Assembly (NCBI GenBank): GCA_031835245.1
Contig: JAVKOQ010000251.1
Coordinates: 1-64,000, forward strand
DNA length: 64,000 nt
From: Balamuthia mandrillaris
Lineage: Eukaryota; Discosea; Longamoebia; Balamuthiidae
Reading direction: 5' to 3'
Part shown: positions 55,921-64,000 of the stretch, one piece after another
Layout: every line of letters begins with the position of its first letter
Position numbering within the stretch: the first letter of the stretch is position 1
Translations under genes and position numbers: made by a program
The notes under the pieces: generated by a model
Database searches by the model: none
What the model was told of the DNA's origin: nothing
Seen by the model: only the letters and a program-made list of their open reading frames with translations

Positions 55921-56265
55921 ACTGAATGTCTATTCATCATATTACGTACAATCTGTGCTTTTTACAGTGGATTGCCAACTCAGGTTTGCATTCACTACAG
56001 CAGAGTTGGAGGAATGGGCAGATGTCTATGGCCTTCAAGTATTCTATTGCGATCTTGTAGTAAGCTTTCTTGTTATCATCCTTTTTCCTGTTCTCCTGGT
56101 TCGTGTTGCTGAAGACTTAATATCACAACAAAGAATGAAGGACTGCGAGATAGCACAGCAGCGCGGATGGTCAAGACAATAGAAATAGCAACCGGCAACA
56201 CTGTGGCTTGCATTAGGCCATCCCTACTCTCGTCATTGGAAGCTGATTCCTTGTTTGCTTCTTAA
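55253..56265 (+). CDS. CENP-M-like kinetochore protein (pseudo-GTPase)
   Basis: Five exons (55253-55477, 55563-55642, 55699-55874, 55968-56059, 56134-56265) give 234 residues. After a ~65-residue extension come ATLLVGE-like CQATLLFVGEPKSGKRTLAR across the first splice, LPLPEDEQRPRVDYVVFFVD and MTLLQSFKELKTNLFKLD, then DVYGLQVFYCDL and LRDSTAARMVKTIEIATG. The order small-GTPase fold, LPLP...RPRxDxxVF and a YGLxVxxCDL strand is that of CENP-M, a catalytically dead GTPase in the CENP-H/I/K/M complex of the inner kinetochore. The P-loop-like GEPKSGKRT is unusually complete. Intron 3 has a (CT)n tract. Strong resemblance from memory, not searched. Confidence 0.75.
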
Positions 56266-56427
56266 CCCTTTACGCCACTTCTATTCACCACTCTCTCTCT
56301 CCCTCGCTCTCGTTCCAGAACAATAGGTTTCAATCGAAAAAAAGCACGCCAACAGAACAACAGTGAGTTATCCATTGCTCAATAAAAAAGCAGGAACAAT
56401 GTATTGAGCAGAATTGATCAGATTTTC

Positions 56428-56862
56428 TTACTTTGTGGGATCTTTCATGAAGAGGATCATGTTGTTTTCCATGCCAGCGGCGCCACCATATTTTTGGTCG
56501 TCAAACTTGGACCACCCGTCACGCAGTACAGCCCTAGAGATGGCCACGTGCAGTCGGAAGAAGTAGGTGTCGTCACACTTGGTTATGATGTACTCGGAGC
56601 CACCAAGCCAGGCGTTCTCTGCGGCCGATTGAAGGAACTGAATCTGCTTGTTCCCGTCCTTTTGTCTCTCTCGACAAAACTTTTTGAGCACCCCAGTGAC
56701 GTAGTTTGGGACATTGCCAATGACATGAAGCCTTCCGCCACTGTAGCTCATGCCAAAGACTTGAATGGCCTCGGGACTTTCGTCCAAGATAAAGGCGGAC
56801 TCGTCGTCGGAATCCTTGGAGCCGTCCTCTTTTTTTTCCTTGTCTTTCTTTTCTTTGCCCAT
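56428..56862 (-). CDS. conserved-looking 144-residue protein, function unknown
   Basis: Intronless frame with a Lys/Glu/Asp-rich N-terminus (~25 residues) and a compact alpha/beta part containing FGMSYSGGRLHVIGNVPNYV, LKKFCRERQ, SEYIITKCDDTYFFRLHV and NNMILFMKDPTK. No signal peptide or membrane helix. Codon use and amino-acid pattern argue that it is real. It converges with the CENP-M gene and no family was recognised. Confidence 0.62.
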   Translation of the reverse strand: MGKEKKDKEKKEDGSKDSDDESAFILDESPEAIQVFGMSYSGGRLHVIGNVPNYVTGVLKKFCRERQKDGNKQIQFLQSAAENAWLGGSEYIITKCDDTYFFRLHVAISRAVLRDGWSKFDDQKYGGAAGMENNMILFMKDPTK

Positions 56863-56879
56863 TCTAGCAAGCTAACTCG

Positions 56880-57190
56880 TTGTTTTACTTGAAAAATACA
56901 CCCGGAAAGTAAGCAACAATAATCCAAAACCCAAGTCGCTCTTTGTGTTTGTGGCTTCCTCTGGACCAGTTCTCTCTCGTGGAAGGACGGCTTTGCTTTA
57001 TAAAAGTTTGGGGGGGGGAGCAAGTACACCAAAAAGACTCCCGTCTCTCTCGTATTCCTTATTTGTACCGGTTGAGGGGTCCTCGGTTGTTAAAAGACAA
57101 CTACGGTCCCCTCTCGTCTCGCGACCGAGAATGAGGAAGCATGCTTCGTCATTTTATTAACACCAACAGGTAAAACCTGAATGAGTATTC
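56880..57190. other. intergenic region
   Basis: Between the 144-residue protein start and the MPP6-like stop. Contains a G9 run at 57010 and an imperfect hairpin (GAGGGGTCCTCGGTTGT ... ACAACTACGGTCCCCTC, 57074-57113) of unknown meaning. No tRNA seen. Confidence 0.4.
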
Positions 57191-57195
57191 CAGCT

Positions 57196-58134
57196 TCACG
57201 CCCCATTAAACTGTTATGAAGGGCAGAGCGCAATCAGAAGACGGAACATTTATGTAGAGTTATGCTAAAGGTAATACTTACAATCGCTGGAAGTTCGGCT
57301 TCTCTTGCCAGGTCTTTGTTGCTGTGGAGTTTGAGACTTTTTATGCTGTGGTGAGGCATTGTTCTGTTGTTTTTTTCGTTGTCTGCTAACGCCCGCTTCC
57401 GATCTCTTCCATACACCGTTTTCCTGCAGAGAAGAAGAAGAAGAAGAAGAAGAAGGACGAGGACAAGGACAAGAACGAGAACAAGAAGCCAACAAGAATA
57501 CAACGAGAAGGGAAAGCAGGATCAGAATAGAGCATGAAATAGAACAAAAAGTCGAAGAGGAATGAACCTTCGTTCCAGTTCTTTTTGTTTCTCTTGCTCT
57601 CGATGACGATAAACTGCAGACCACGTTGGAATTACTTCTTCGGTGGCAGGTTTAGCCTCCTCCGATTTGCCTGATAGCAGGCGCTGTATTCAAATACGTA
57701 AACACCACAATGGGTATAAATAATGGCAAGATAGAAAGAAAAAAAAATAACCTCGATAGTTGGGTTGAAGTTGCCAAAGGAACGTCGCCCAGTTTTGATC
57801 TTTGAGCCTACGTTTCTTCTCTCGTCAACGATCACGCTTTTAGATTTGTTTTAAAAGATGAGTAATCCACATGCTATTATTATAAATAGGCAACTCACGT
57901 AAGTCCATCAGCTATCGCCTCGTCCAGAACCCAGTGTGCATCTTTGATTTTCTGTTCTTCTTCCGCTCTTCGCTCTTCACGCAACTCCGCTTCCTTTTTC
58001 CTTTGCATGAACTGAATGATTGCAAAAGTATAGAAATCAGAACATTTCTCGCAACAAAAAAAACCTGCAAAACGAACCTTCATGCCAAGGATATGGCTCG
58101 ATAGCTTCCGACCTCCTTCATCTTTCTGGTCCAT
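57196..58134 (-). CDS. M-phase phosphoprotein 6 (MPP6)-like exosome cofactor
   Basis: Exons 58134-58078, 58011-57899, 57836-57752, 57683-57568, 57423-57282 and a tiny last exon 57210-57196 join in phase to 175 residues; the last join is the least certain. The family signature is LSSHILGMKFMQRKKEAE near the start, DAHWVLDEAI, and TGRRSFGNFNPTIERLLSG; the K-F-M-Q-R and G-R-x-S-F-x-x-F-N-P blocks define MPP6. The C-terminus is basic (RKTVYGRDRKRALAD). MPP6 binds the nuclear RNA exosome with Rrp6 and Mtr4 in rRNA processing. Intron 4 contains TTC and TTGTCC repeats on the sense strand. Confidence 0.82.
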
Positions 58135-58529
58135 CCTTCCTTCTTTCTTCTTTCTTTGGTGTTGTCTACCTATTTTTTGCCGGAAAAAAAATTGAATGTC
58201 ATAAAAGAGAGTCGAACTGAAGCAGAGTCCCCTTTCAGGCGGCGAAAAGATCATAAGATCTAAGGACAACGAAAAAAGAAATCACGCCATTAGTCTTTTG
58301 GGCCAATGAGCATGTTTCCCGCCAAAACAAGAAAGAAACGAAAAGAAAAGAAGAGAAGAGAAGAAAAGAAAACGAGTAGCAGAACGCCTCGGTTTTTTTG
58401 TCCATATTATATAATAACAAAAAAGTGAAGAAGAAGAAGAAGAAGAAGAACAAGAAGAAGAAGAAGAAGAAGAAGAAGAGTTGGCAACTCAACTTGGCTA
58501 CAAACTCTTCCAACTGTTGCCACAAGTTA

Positions 58530-60702
58530 TTATGTGGACAACGATAACTTGGCAACAAACTCTTCCAACTCTTGCAACAAGATTGCAGCATCATTGGATG
58601 AGCTGGCCAACTCCTGGCCTTGTTGTTGTTCAGCGGGTGGTTGTGGCTTTAGAGCTTTCAGCTTTTCGTCTATCCATCTCTTTAGAAGAGGCACAGCACT
58701 GGCAATCTGCTTTCCTTGAATAGTTGGATGATGTTTCTTCAACAGAGAGCCGTAGTTTACTTTCAAAACTTCCCGCGAAGTTCCTTCTGCCGTTGCCGAC
58801 TTTACTTCTCTCTTTATCTTTCTAACTCCTGTAACTTTTTGTTCTCCAACACGTCCAACCAGAAGAATTCTCTTTCCTTTCGTAGAAACAGGAGCCGATG
58901 AGGGGAACTCGGAATCTTCAACACCATGCAGCAGCAGAGATGGAAGAGGAGGGTGAAGCCTGCCACCATGTAGACAGAAGATGACTTGTCCGAGTTTGCC
59001 CTCCACATCCACCTCTCTCCACTCAGGTATTTCGTTGCTGTGTACAGGCTTGCCGATGGGAGATACAGCAAGAGTGATGTGCGGGACAGCGTTGTTGGTA
59101 GGCGCATCCGTAAGGACCAGAACGGCTGCAGCATGTTCACTTTGGCCGAGGGCAATTACTTCCATTTTCACTTCTCTTTCCAGCGCATAGTAATGTTGCA
59201 GTCTAGGATCCTCTATACATTTCTGGGATGAGGAAGCGGCACCGACGTTTTCTTCCAACGTTGAAGCACTCTGTTCTTGCTGTTCCTCATTGGCGGAGGC
59301 AACGCAGTTAACATCCTTTGTTTCCGTGTCAAAGTGGTCCAGCTCCAATTCTCCTATATCTTTATCTCCAGCAGCCATCAAGTCCTGTGGAGATTCGTTC
59401 TCTGTAGATGATGAAGTTGAACCCGTGTCTTTCTCTGTCACTTCTGCCTTATCTTTCTCTTTGTTGTTGCTGTAAGCTTGCTTCCGATTGGAAGAAAGAC
59501 TTGATGCGGAAGTGTTGGAGTTGGAGTGATAGCAAAAGTAATGCCGAAAGGTCTTCCCTTGCACGATAGGGCCTAACGTCATCGTCATGTGGTCAGCCTT
59601 TGGGGTCCAACCCAGAGGAGGAGGAAACAAAGTTAAGAGCCTCTGGCGAGAGTCCGCATCCAGGAACACGGCCGTGTATTCCACAACATCGGGTTGTAGC
59701 TCCCACCCTGCGCCATATTTTTCCAACAAATGCTCCACAACTTCTTTTTCGTGCTCTGGCAGCATTTCTTTGTCTTCCAGATAGACATCATGCACCGTTA
59801 CCTTCAATACCGTCTCTTCTTCTCCGTCTTCGTGTTCTACCACCGTCTCTTCCTCCCCCTTCACCGCTCCGGTGGTCGTTTGATTTTGTTTTCCTTTGCC
59901 CTGTACTTTTTTGTCATCCTCTCCTTTTTCTTGCAGCGACGCTTCTGCTTTTCCTTTTTCTGCTCTACGCCTCTCCTTCTTTCTCAGTTTCTTCATTCTC
60001 CTTCTCTGTAACTCTGCAGAGTATCCCTGAAAGAAGGCCCTAAACTGAGCGGCCTGGCTCGGCCGGTCCTCCCAAATATTCAGCTGAAGGGGTGCGCCTG
60101 GGCACTTCTGCGGAAGCACCCTCCTCAACACCTCCACCAAAAACCTGGTCTTGAAGTCAATAGTCCTTTCGGCACTGTCCTTGAAACCCATGCTGTCGAA
60201 CCGAAGACCAGCATGCTCCACAAGATTAGAAATGACGTGAGTGTATGCCACGCTGCGTCCGGTCAACAGTACTGTATAAGGCGATTGAAACAAAGCAAAT
60301 GAGCCTCAATTGTTATGTAGCAAGAAGATCGTACACGTGAGGCAAACCGGTATAACTCTGGGGGTCGTCCATGGAGTTCTTAACTACTGAGAGGAGCTCT
60401 TCGTTCCACCAATCGATGGAAGGCTCCGACGGTACGAAAGGAGGAGACAACGTAATCACCTCTTGGAACCAGCCAAAGCCAAGGTCGGAGGGTTGCATCC
60501 TCAGTTTTGTCACCAAGTGACTATTCCACAATTTTGAAGACGGCATGGGCGATCGGAAGAGCGTTCCATCAAAGTCAAACACATTAACAGCGGTATACTC
60601 CCGCCGGAGAGGAGGAGGGGAGGCCACCTCCAACATTGACGCTGAGCGATGTACTTTAGTAGTAGTAGTAGTATCCGCTTTTTGCTTCTCTTTTGTCGAC
60701 AA
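58530..60702 (-). CDS. Swiss Army Knife RNA repair-like protein (HAD plus 2H phosphodiesterase)
   Basis: Two exons (60702-60348, 60271-58530) give 698 residues. The HAD domain begins VNVFDFDGTLFRSPMP (Asp nucleophile motif), with YTVLLTGRS across the splice and WEDRPSQAAQF later, as in the HAD_SAK_1 group. The 2H-type part has two H-x-T motifs, HMTMTLG and HITLAVSP, separated by a long acidic Ser/Thr-rich insert, and flanked by KPVHSNEIPEWREV. A basic Lys/Arg block (MKKLRKKERRRAEKG) and a Glu/Lys stretch lie between the domains. Architecture implies a phosphatase plus cyclic phosphodiesterase acting on broken RNA ends; activity is inferred. It is divergent from the CBS gene over a 180-bp shared promoter. 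Confidence 0.78.
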
Positions 60703-60882
60703 ATGGAATTTCAGGGAGAGGATCGAGTTAAATGAAATTTCGCAAAGATAGGCATGAAAACTGGCGAAAAATCAAACAGCAACTGCACCACCGCCTCAGG
60801 CGGGAAGGGGTGCAAGGCGGGAGCGGGTAAAACTTCGTGGTTTAGTTTATTTAGTTTAGTTTAGGTTTTTTTGAACGAAAGA

Positions 60883-62244
60883 ATGCAAACAAAGAGCTCC
60901 GCGGAACAGTTACTCTCTTCTTGCCTGGCCCTCTCTATCCCCAGGGAAAAACAAAACGTGCTCTGGGTGAACTCCAGCGACCCGGCAAGCAAGGTCCTCA
61001 ACTTGATGGCACGCCATCGCGTCCACGGCTTCCCCGTTTGGGACGACGACGCCAAGCTCTGCATCGGCATGGTGAGCATTCATGACCTTGTGGCCCTGGC
61101 CCTGGAGATAGCAGACTACGTACCAGCCATGCACAACCATGGGCGCCTTCAGGAGGAAGAGCTGCAGAAGCAACGCTCCTACTGGCATGCGCAAAGGGTT
61201 AAGCCCATTGTGGACTTGTCGAGGAAGAATGAGGTGGTGCCATTGGAGTGCAACGCCACGGCGTGGGATGCTTTGGTGGTGCTGGCCCAGGGCGTGCCTC
61301 GTGTGCCGGTGCTCTCTCAAGACTTGCAGCGCATTGATGCGATTATCTCGCAGTCGCTCATGGTCAAGTTCCTGTATGACAACATTGGTAACTTTCTCTT
61401 CCGTTTTTGCTTTCGTTTACTTCATCGTTTTCCTCTTGTTTTACACTTCGTTTGCGTTATTTTTTTTTTTTGTTTGGTCCTCTTTGGCATTCTCTGATAT
61501 CGTGTTATAGACAAGTTTCCCGAAAAAGCAAAGCGGTTGGTCCATCAAATCATCCATTTGAACGAACCCGGCAGGCCACATGTTATATCAGTAGATGAGG
61601 ACGCCGCCACCATACGAGCCTTTCGCTTGATTCAAAACCATGTACGCCTGTTTGTGTTGTTGTTTTGCTCGTGTTTTTGCTGCTCTCTCTTGTTTTTCTT
61701 CCTCCTCCTCCTTCTTCTCGTGGCATGGTTGTCTTCTTCTCAAGAACTAAAGTGTGGAATAGGGAATAACGGCGGTGGCAGTGGTCAATGCAGGCGGTCA
61801 AATCGTGGGTGTGATCAGTGCAACGGATATAGAGCTTATTGGCGGCGATGACTGGTTGAATCACTTGCTTTTCATTCCATGCAAAGATTTTCTGACTTAC
61901 GTCCAACAAAAGAACGCGATGGTAAGTATCTGTTCTCTTCTTTTCCTATTCTCTAATTCTCCTCTCTCTCTCTCTCTCTCTCTCTATCTCTGCCTCTCTC
62001 TCTCTCTCTTTCTCACCCCCCTCTCATTCTGATCAATAGCTGTAACAATCAACCAAAACATTAGGAGAACTTACCGCCAGTAATTGACTGCACACCAACT
62101 AAAACGTTAGAAGGTGTGATGAAGCTAATGGTGGAACATCACGTCCATCGCGTATTTGTTGTCTTCACGCAACGAGGAAGGTTGAAGGAGGAGCTCGTCG
62201 GGATTGTAAGCATGAAGGAGGTACTCTTAGAGTTCCTTAAGTAG
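60883..62244 (+). CDS. CBS-domain (Bateman) protein
   Basis: Four exons (60883-61387, 61511-61641, 61763-61921, 62065-62244) give 324 residues made almost entirely of CBS repeats. Each has the hydrophobic-strand/D-pattern: ASKVLNLMARHRVHGFPVWD with GMVSIHDLV; AWDALVVLAQGVPRVPVLS; TIRAFRLIQNH with VAVVNAGGQIVGVISATDIE; and LEGVMKLMVEHHVHRVFVVF with GIVSMKEVLLEFL. Four CBS units suggest two Bateman modules as in AMPK-gamma/SNF4-like nucleotide sensors. No kinase or channel domain is attached. Upstream, TTTAG pentamers occur in the promoter. Intron 3 carries a (CT)n tract. Confidence 0.85.
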
Positions 62245-62284
62245 CAGTTGTTAATGAATAAGAAGAAAGAGGTCTTCAGCAGAG

Positions 62285-62520
62285 CGTGTTTTTTGTGTAT
62301 ATTCTGTTGGTCAGCAGAATAACTACTTTTCGCGATCTTGACGCGCGGCTTCCGCTTCTTTTGCCCTCTTTTCATCCTCCTCCACTTGTTCTGTACGTCG
62401 AATCAGACATCGATCAAACTTTCGCCATTGCCACTGTGCAAGGAAGAGAGAAAATGTTCGGTTCACAGCAAAATAACGGAAGAAAAACGAGGAAGAAGAC
62501 GAACAGGAACAGGAACCAAA
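62285..62520. other. gap between convergent genes
   Basis: Sequence between the CBS stop and the GAA array; an apparent Lys-rich frame running into the array is an artefact of the repeat. Nothing else recognised. Confidence 0.5.
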
Positions 62521-62528
62521 AGAAGAAC

Positions 62529-62531
62529 AGG

Positions 62532-62564
<33 letters not shown>

Positions 62565-62792
62565 AAGAAGAAGAAGAAGAAGAAGAAGAAGAAGAAGAAG
62601 AAGAAGAAGAAGAAGAACAAGAAGAAGAACAAGAAGAAGAACAAGAACAAGAACAGGAATAAGAACAAGAAGAGCAAGAACAAGAAGAAGAAGAAGAAGA
62701 AGAAGAAGAAGAAGAAGAAGAAGAAGAAGAAGAAGAAGAAGAAGAAGAACAAGAACAAGAACAAGAACAAGATGAAGATGAAGATGAAGATG
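62529..62792. repeat. (GAA)n / GAACAA / GATGAA array between convergent genes
   Basis: GAA runs (62535-62616, 62680-62748) separated by GAACAA units, ending in GATGAA. It lies in the gap between the CBS stop and the twin-Cx9C stop, and is purine-rich on plus. Confidence 0.96.
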
Positions 62793-62802
62793 AAGAAGAA
62801 AA

Positions 62803-63282
62803 TCAAAGGAGGAGGAGAGAAAGTACTTGGCAACGCCAAGGAATGCGAGAGGGCTTGCTATTCTCGCTTTGTCCAAGCTGTGGGATTTTACCGCCCAAGC
62901 ACTGCCGTAATCTCTGGCTTTCATCGGGACAAAAAGAACTCAACACACACCTTGCATTTATTATTTTAAAAAATGATAGAAGTGAGAAACAAAAGTAGCA
63001 AAGGTGAAAGAAGGAGCAACAACGGCATGTGTACCAAGTCATATGTTTAGATGTTTTTTCGCATGAACGACCAGGAGTGGCCAGTTGCTTTCGTTTACAC
63101 TGATAGTGGTCCTGCACTTCTTTGTTGCAAGTAGGAAAATCCATGAGCACCAACTTCTCTTCGAGCTCCACGTCTTCCAACGCTTTCGGTGTGAACCCAC
63201 CACCACCCCCCTCCATTCTGCCAAGGCCACCCTGTTTGCCGAGTTGCTCTTGGTCGTGGTAAGGCGGCGGCGCAAAGATCAT
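62803..63282 (-). CDS. twin-Cx9C mitochondrial protein
   Basis: Two exons (63282-63035, 62938-62803) give 127 residues. Residues ~52-94 hold C-NKEVQDHYQ-C and, after a helix break, C-PDESQRLRQ-C: two exact Cx9C motifs forming a CHCH helical hairpin, preceded by a Gly-rich N-terminus. Twin-Cx9C proteins are imported and oxidised by the Mia40 system in the intermembrane space, and many assist cytochrome c oxidase or complex I assembly. The subfamily cannot be fixed. The second motif is created by the splice (TG|T codes its preceding Cys), which supports the intron. The N-terminus might have another exon. Confidence 0.72.
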   Translation of the reverse strand: MIFAPPPYHDQEQLGKQGGLGRMEGGGGGFTPKALEDVELEEKLVLMDFPTCNKEVQDHYQCKRKQLATPGRSCEKTSKHMTWYTCRCCSFFHLCYFCFSLLSFFKIINARCVLSSFCPDESQRLRQCLGGKIPQLGQSENSKPSRIPWRCQVLSLLLL

Positions 63283-63590
63283 AAATACGATCCAAGGAGA
63301 AACAAAAAAAAAGAAACCACGAAAGAAGAGGGAGCTGACGTAAGGTGATGGAAGAAACTTCGTAGAAAATCACACCTGTGAAGCAATAAGAAGAAAGTAA
63401 GAAAGTATTCCTCTCTGCTTTGCTCACCCCCTCCTTCTACGGCACTTTCGTTAAACTTGTTACTTTACTTTTGGATTTTTCTCAAAAGAGCCATTGCTTT
63501 TTTTTTTCTTTGAACAACCTTTTGGTCCCTTGTTCTGCTTGTTAACTCTAAAGAACGTTACTGGAAGAACAACAAAACCAACACAAAACT

Positions 63591-64000
63591 ATGAGCGGCA
63601 AAATCTTTACGCCGGTTAACCAGGTACGCTTCACAAACGTAGCAGTCGTGCGGTTGAAAAGAGCCGGCAAACGGTTCGAGATCGCCTGTTACAAGAACAA
63701 AGTGGTTGAGTGGAGGAAAAAAATGTGAGTAGCAAACGTTTTGATCACATGTTTCGCTAGCAAATGAAGCTAATCAATTTTTGCTGTACCCTTTTATCAG
63801 CACAACAAACCTGGATGAGGTGCTTCAGTCCCCGACTATCTTTGAAAATGTAAGCAAAGGCCAAGCCGCCAAGATTCAAGATCTCAAGAAAGCTTTCAAA
63901 ACAACAGATGATGCAGAGATTGCCAAAATTGTACATCTTTTCTCTTCTTCTTCATCTCCAAAAATCTCCACTCATCGCTTTCGGTTTCTCTCTTTCCAAC
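63591..64000 (+). CDS. SBDS: SBDS ribosome maturation factor, 5' part
   Basis: Exons 63591-63724 and 63801-63930 are complete and a third intron begins at GTACAT (63931); the rest lies beyond the window. The start [41 protein letters not shown], then [20 protein letters not shown] and [16 protein letters not shown] match the N-terminal SBDS domain closely. SBDS with the GTPase EFL1 releases eIF6 from the 60S subunit in the cytoplasm. It is divergent from the twin-Cx9C gene 309 bp away. Confidence 0.95.

Noticed and set aside
57074-57113. Hairpin in the gap before the MPP6-like gene as an RNA gene
   Set aside because: Only about 13 of 17 stem positions pair and no tRNA or snRNA signature was found.

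Overview
This window is nuclear DNA of an intron-dense, microsatellite-rich unicellular eukaryote, most likely an amoebozoan. Frizzled/Smoothened-like seven-helix receptors with a cysteine-rich domain, a PARG with a PBZ finger, neuferricin, LicD, CENP-M and SBDS homologues sit together with an IS607-type element carrying a TnpB/Fanzor-like remnant. The exact species cannot be read from the sequence; an Acanthamoeba/Balamuthia-like lineage is a guess. Most genes have 2-10 exons with GT-AG introns. Exon joins given here were deduced by hand from splice consensus, reading phase and family similarity, and the phases close exactly in nearly all models.

Layout. 0-6.5 kb: a truncated 2O-Fe(II)-oxygenase-like fragment, a Frizzled-like receptor, an ABCG half-transporter and a possible tiny membrane protein. 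8.4-16.5 kb: two tandem Frizzled-like paralogues with identical intron positions, separated by an oppositely oriented cytochrome P450. 16.6-34.1 kb: PARG converging on a USP53/54-like peptidase, a Cys-rich multipass surface protein, an F-box protein with an MBT-like region, a neuferricin-like cytochrome b5 protein, a citrate-lyase-beta-like enzyme and an MFS transporter. 34.2-44.5 kb: an AT-rich island without host genes, holding three diverged copies of a ~200-bp repeat, odd inverted repeats and a decayed DDE transposase. 44.5-64 kb: a small KFDPQTGE-repeat protein; a mitochondrial PDK/BCKDK-type kinase with an IS607-like element inside an intron; a large secreted protein; LicD; an F-box/LRR protein; APS kinase; CENP-M; an unknown 144-residue protein; an MPP6-like exosome cofactor; a HAD/2H RNA-repair-like protein; a CBS-domain protein; a twin-Cx9C protein; and the start of SBDS.

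The genes do not form one pathway; this is ordinary compact protist gene order with many convergent and divergent neighbours. The most unusual features are (1) the IS607-like serine recombinase fused by deletion to the C-terminal part of a TnpB/Fanzor-like nuclease, sitting in a kinase-gene intron; (2) intron microsatellites that are all pyrimidine-rich on the sense strand and begin close to the 5' splice site; (3) a perfect 58-bp palindrome upstream of a secreted-protein gene; and (4) the AT-rich repeat island. Two otherwise intact genes (PARG and the Cys-rich surface protein) show single indels in short runs that may be assembly errors.
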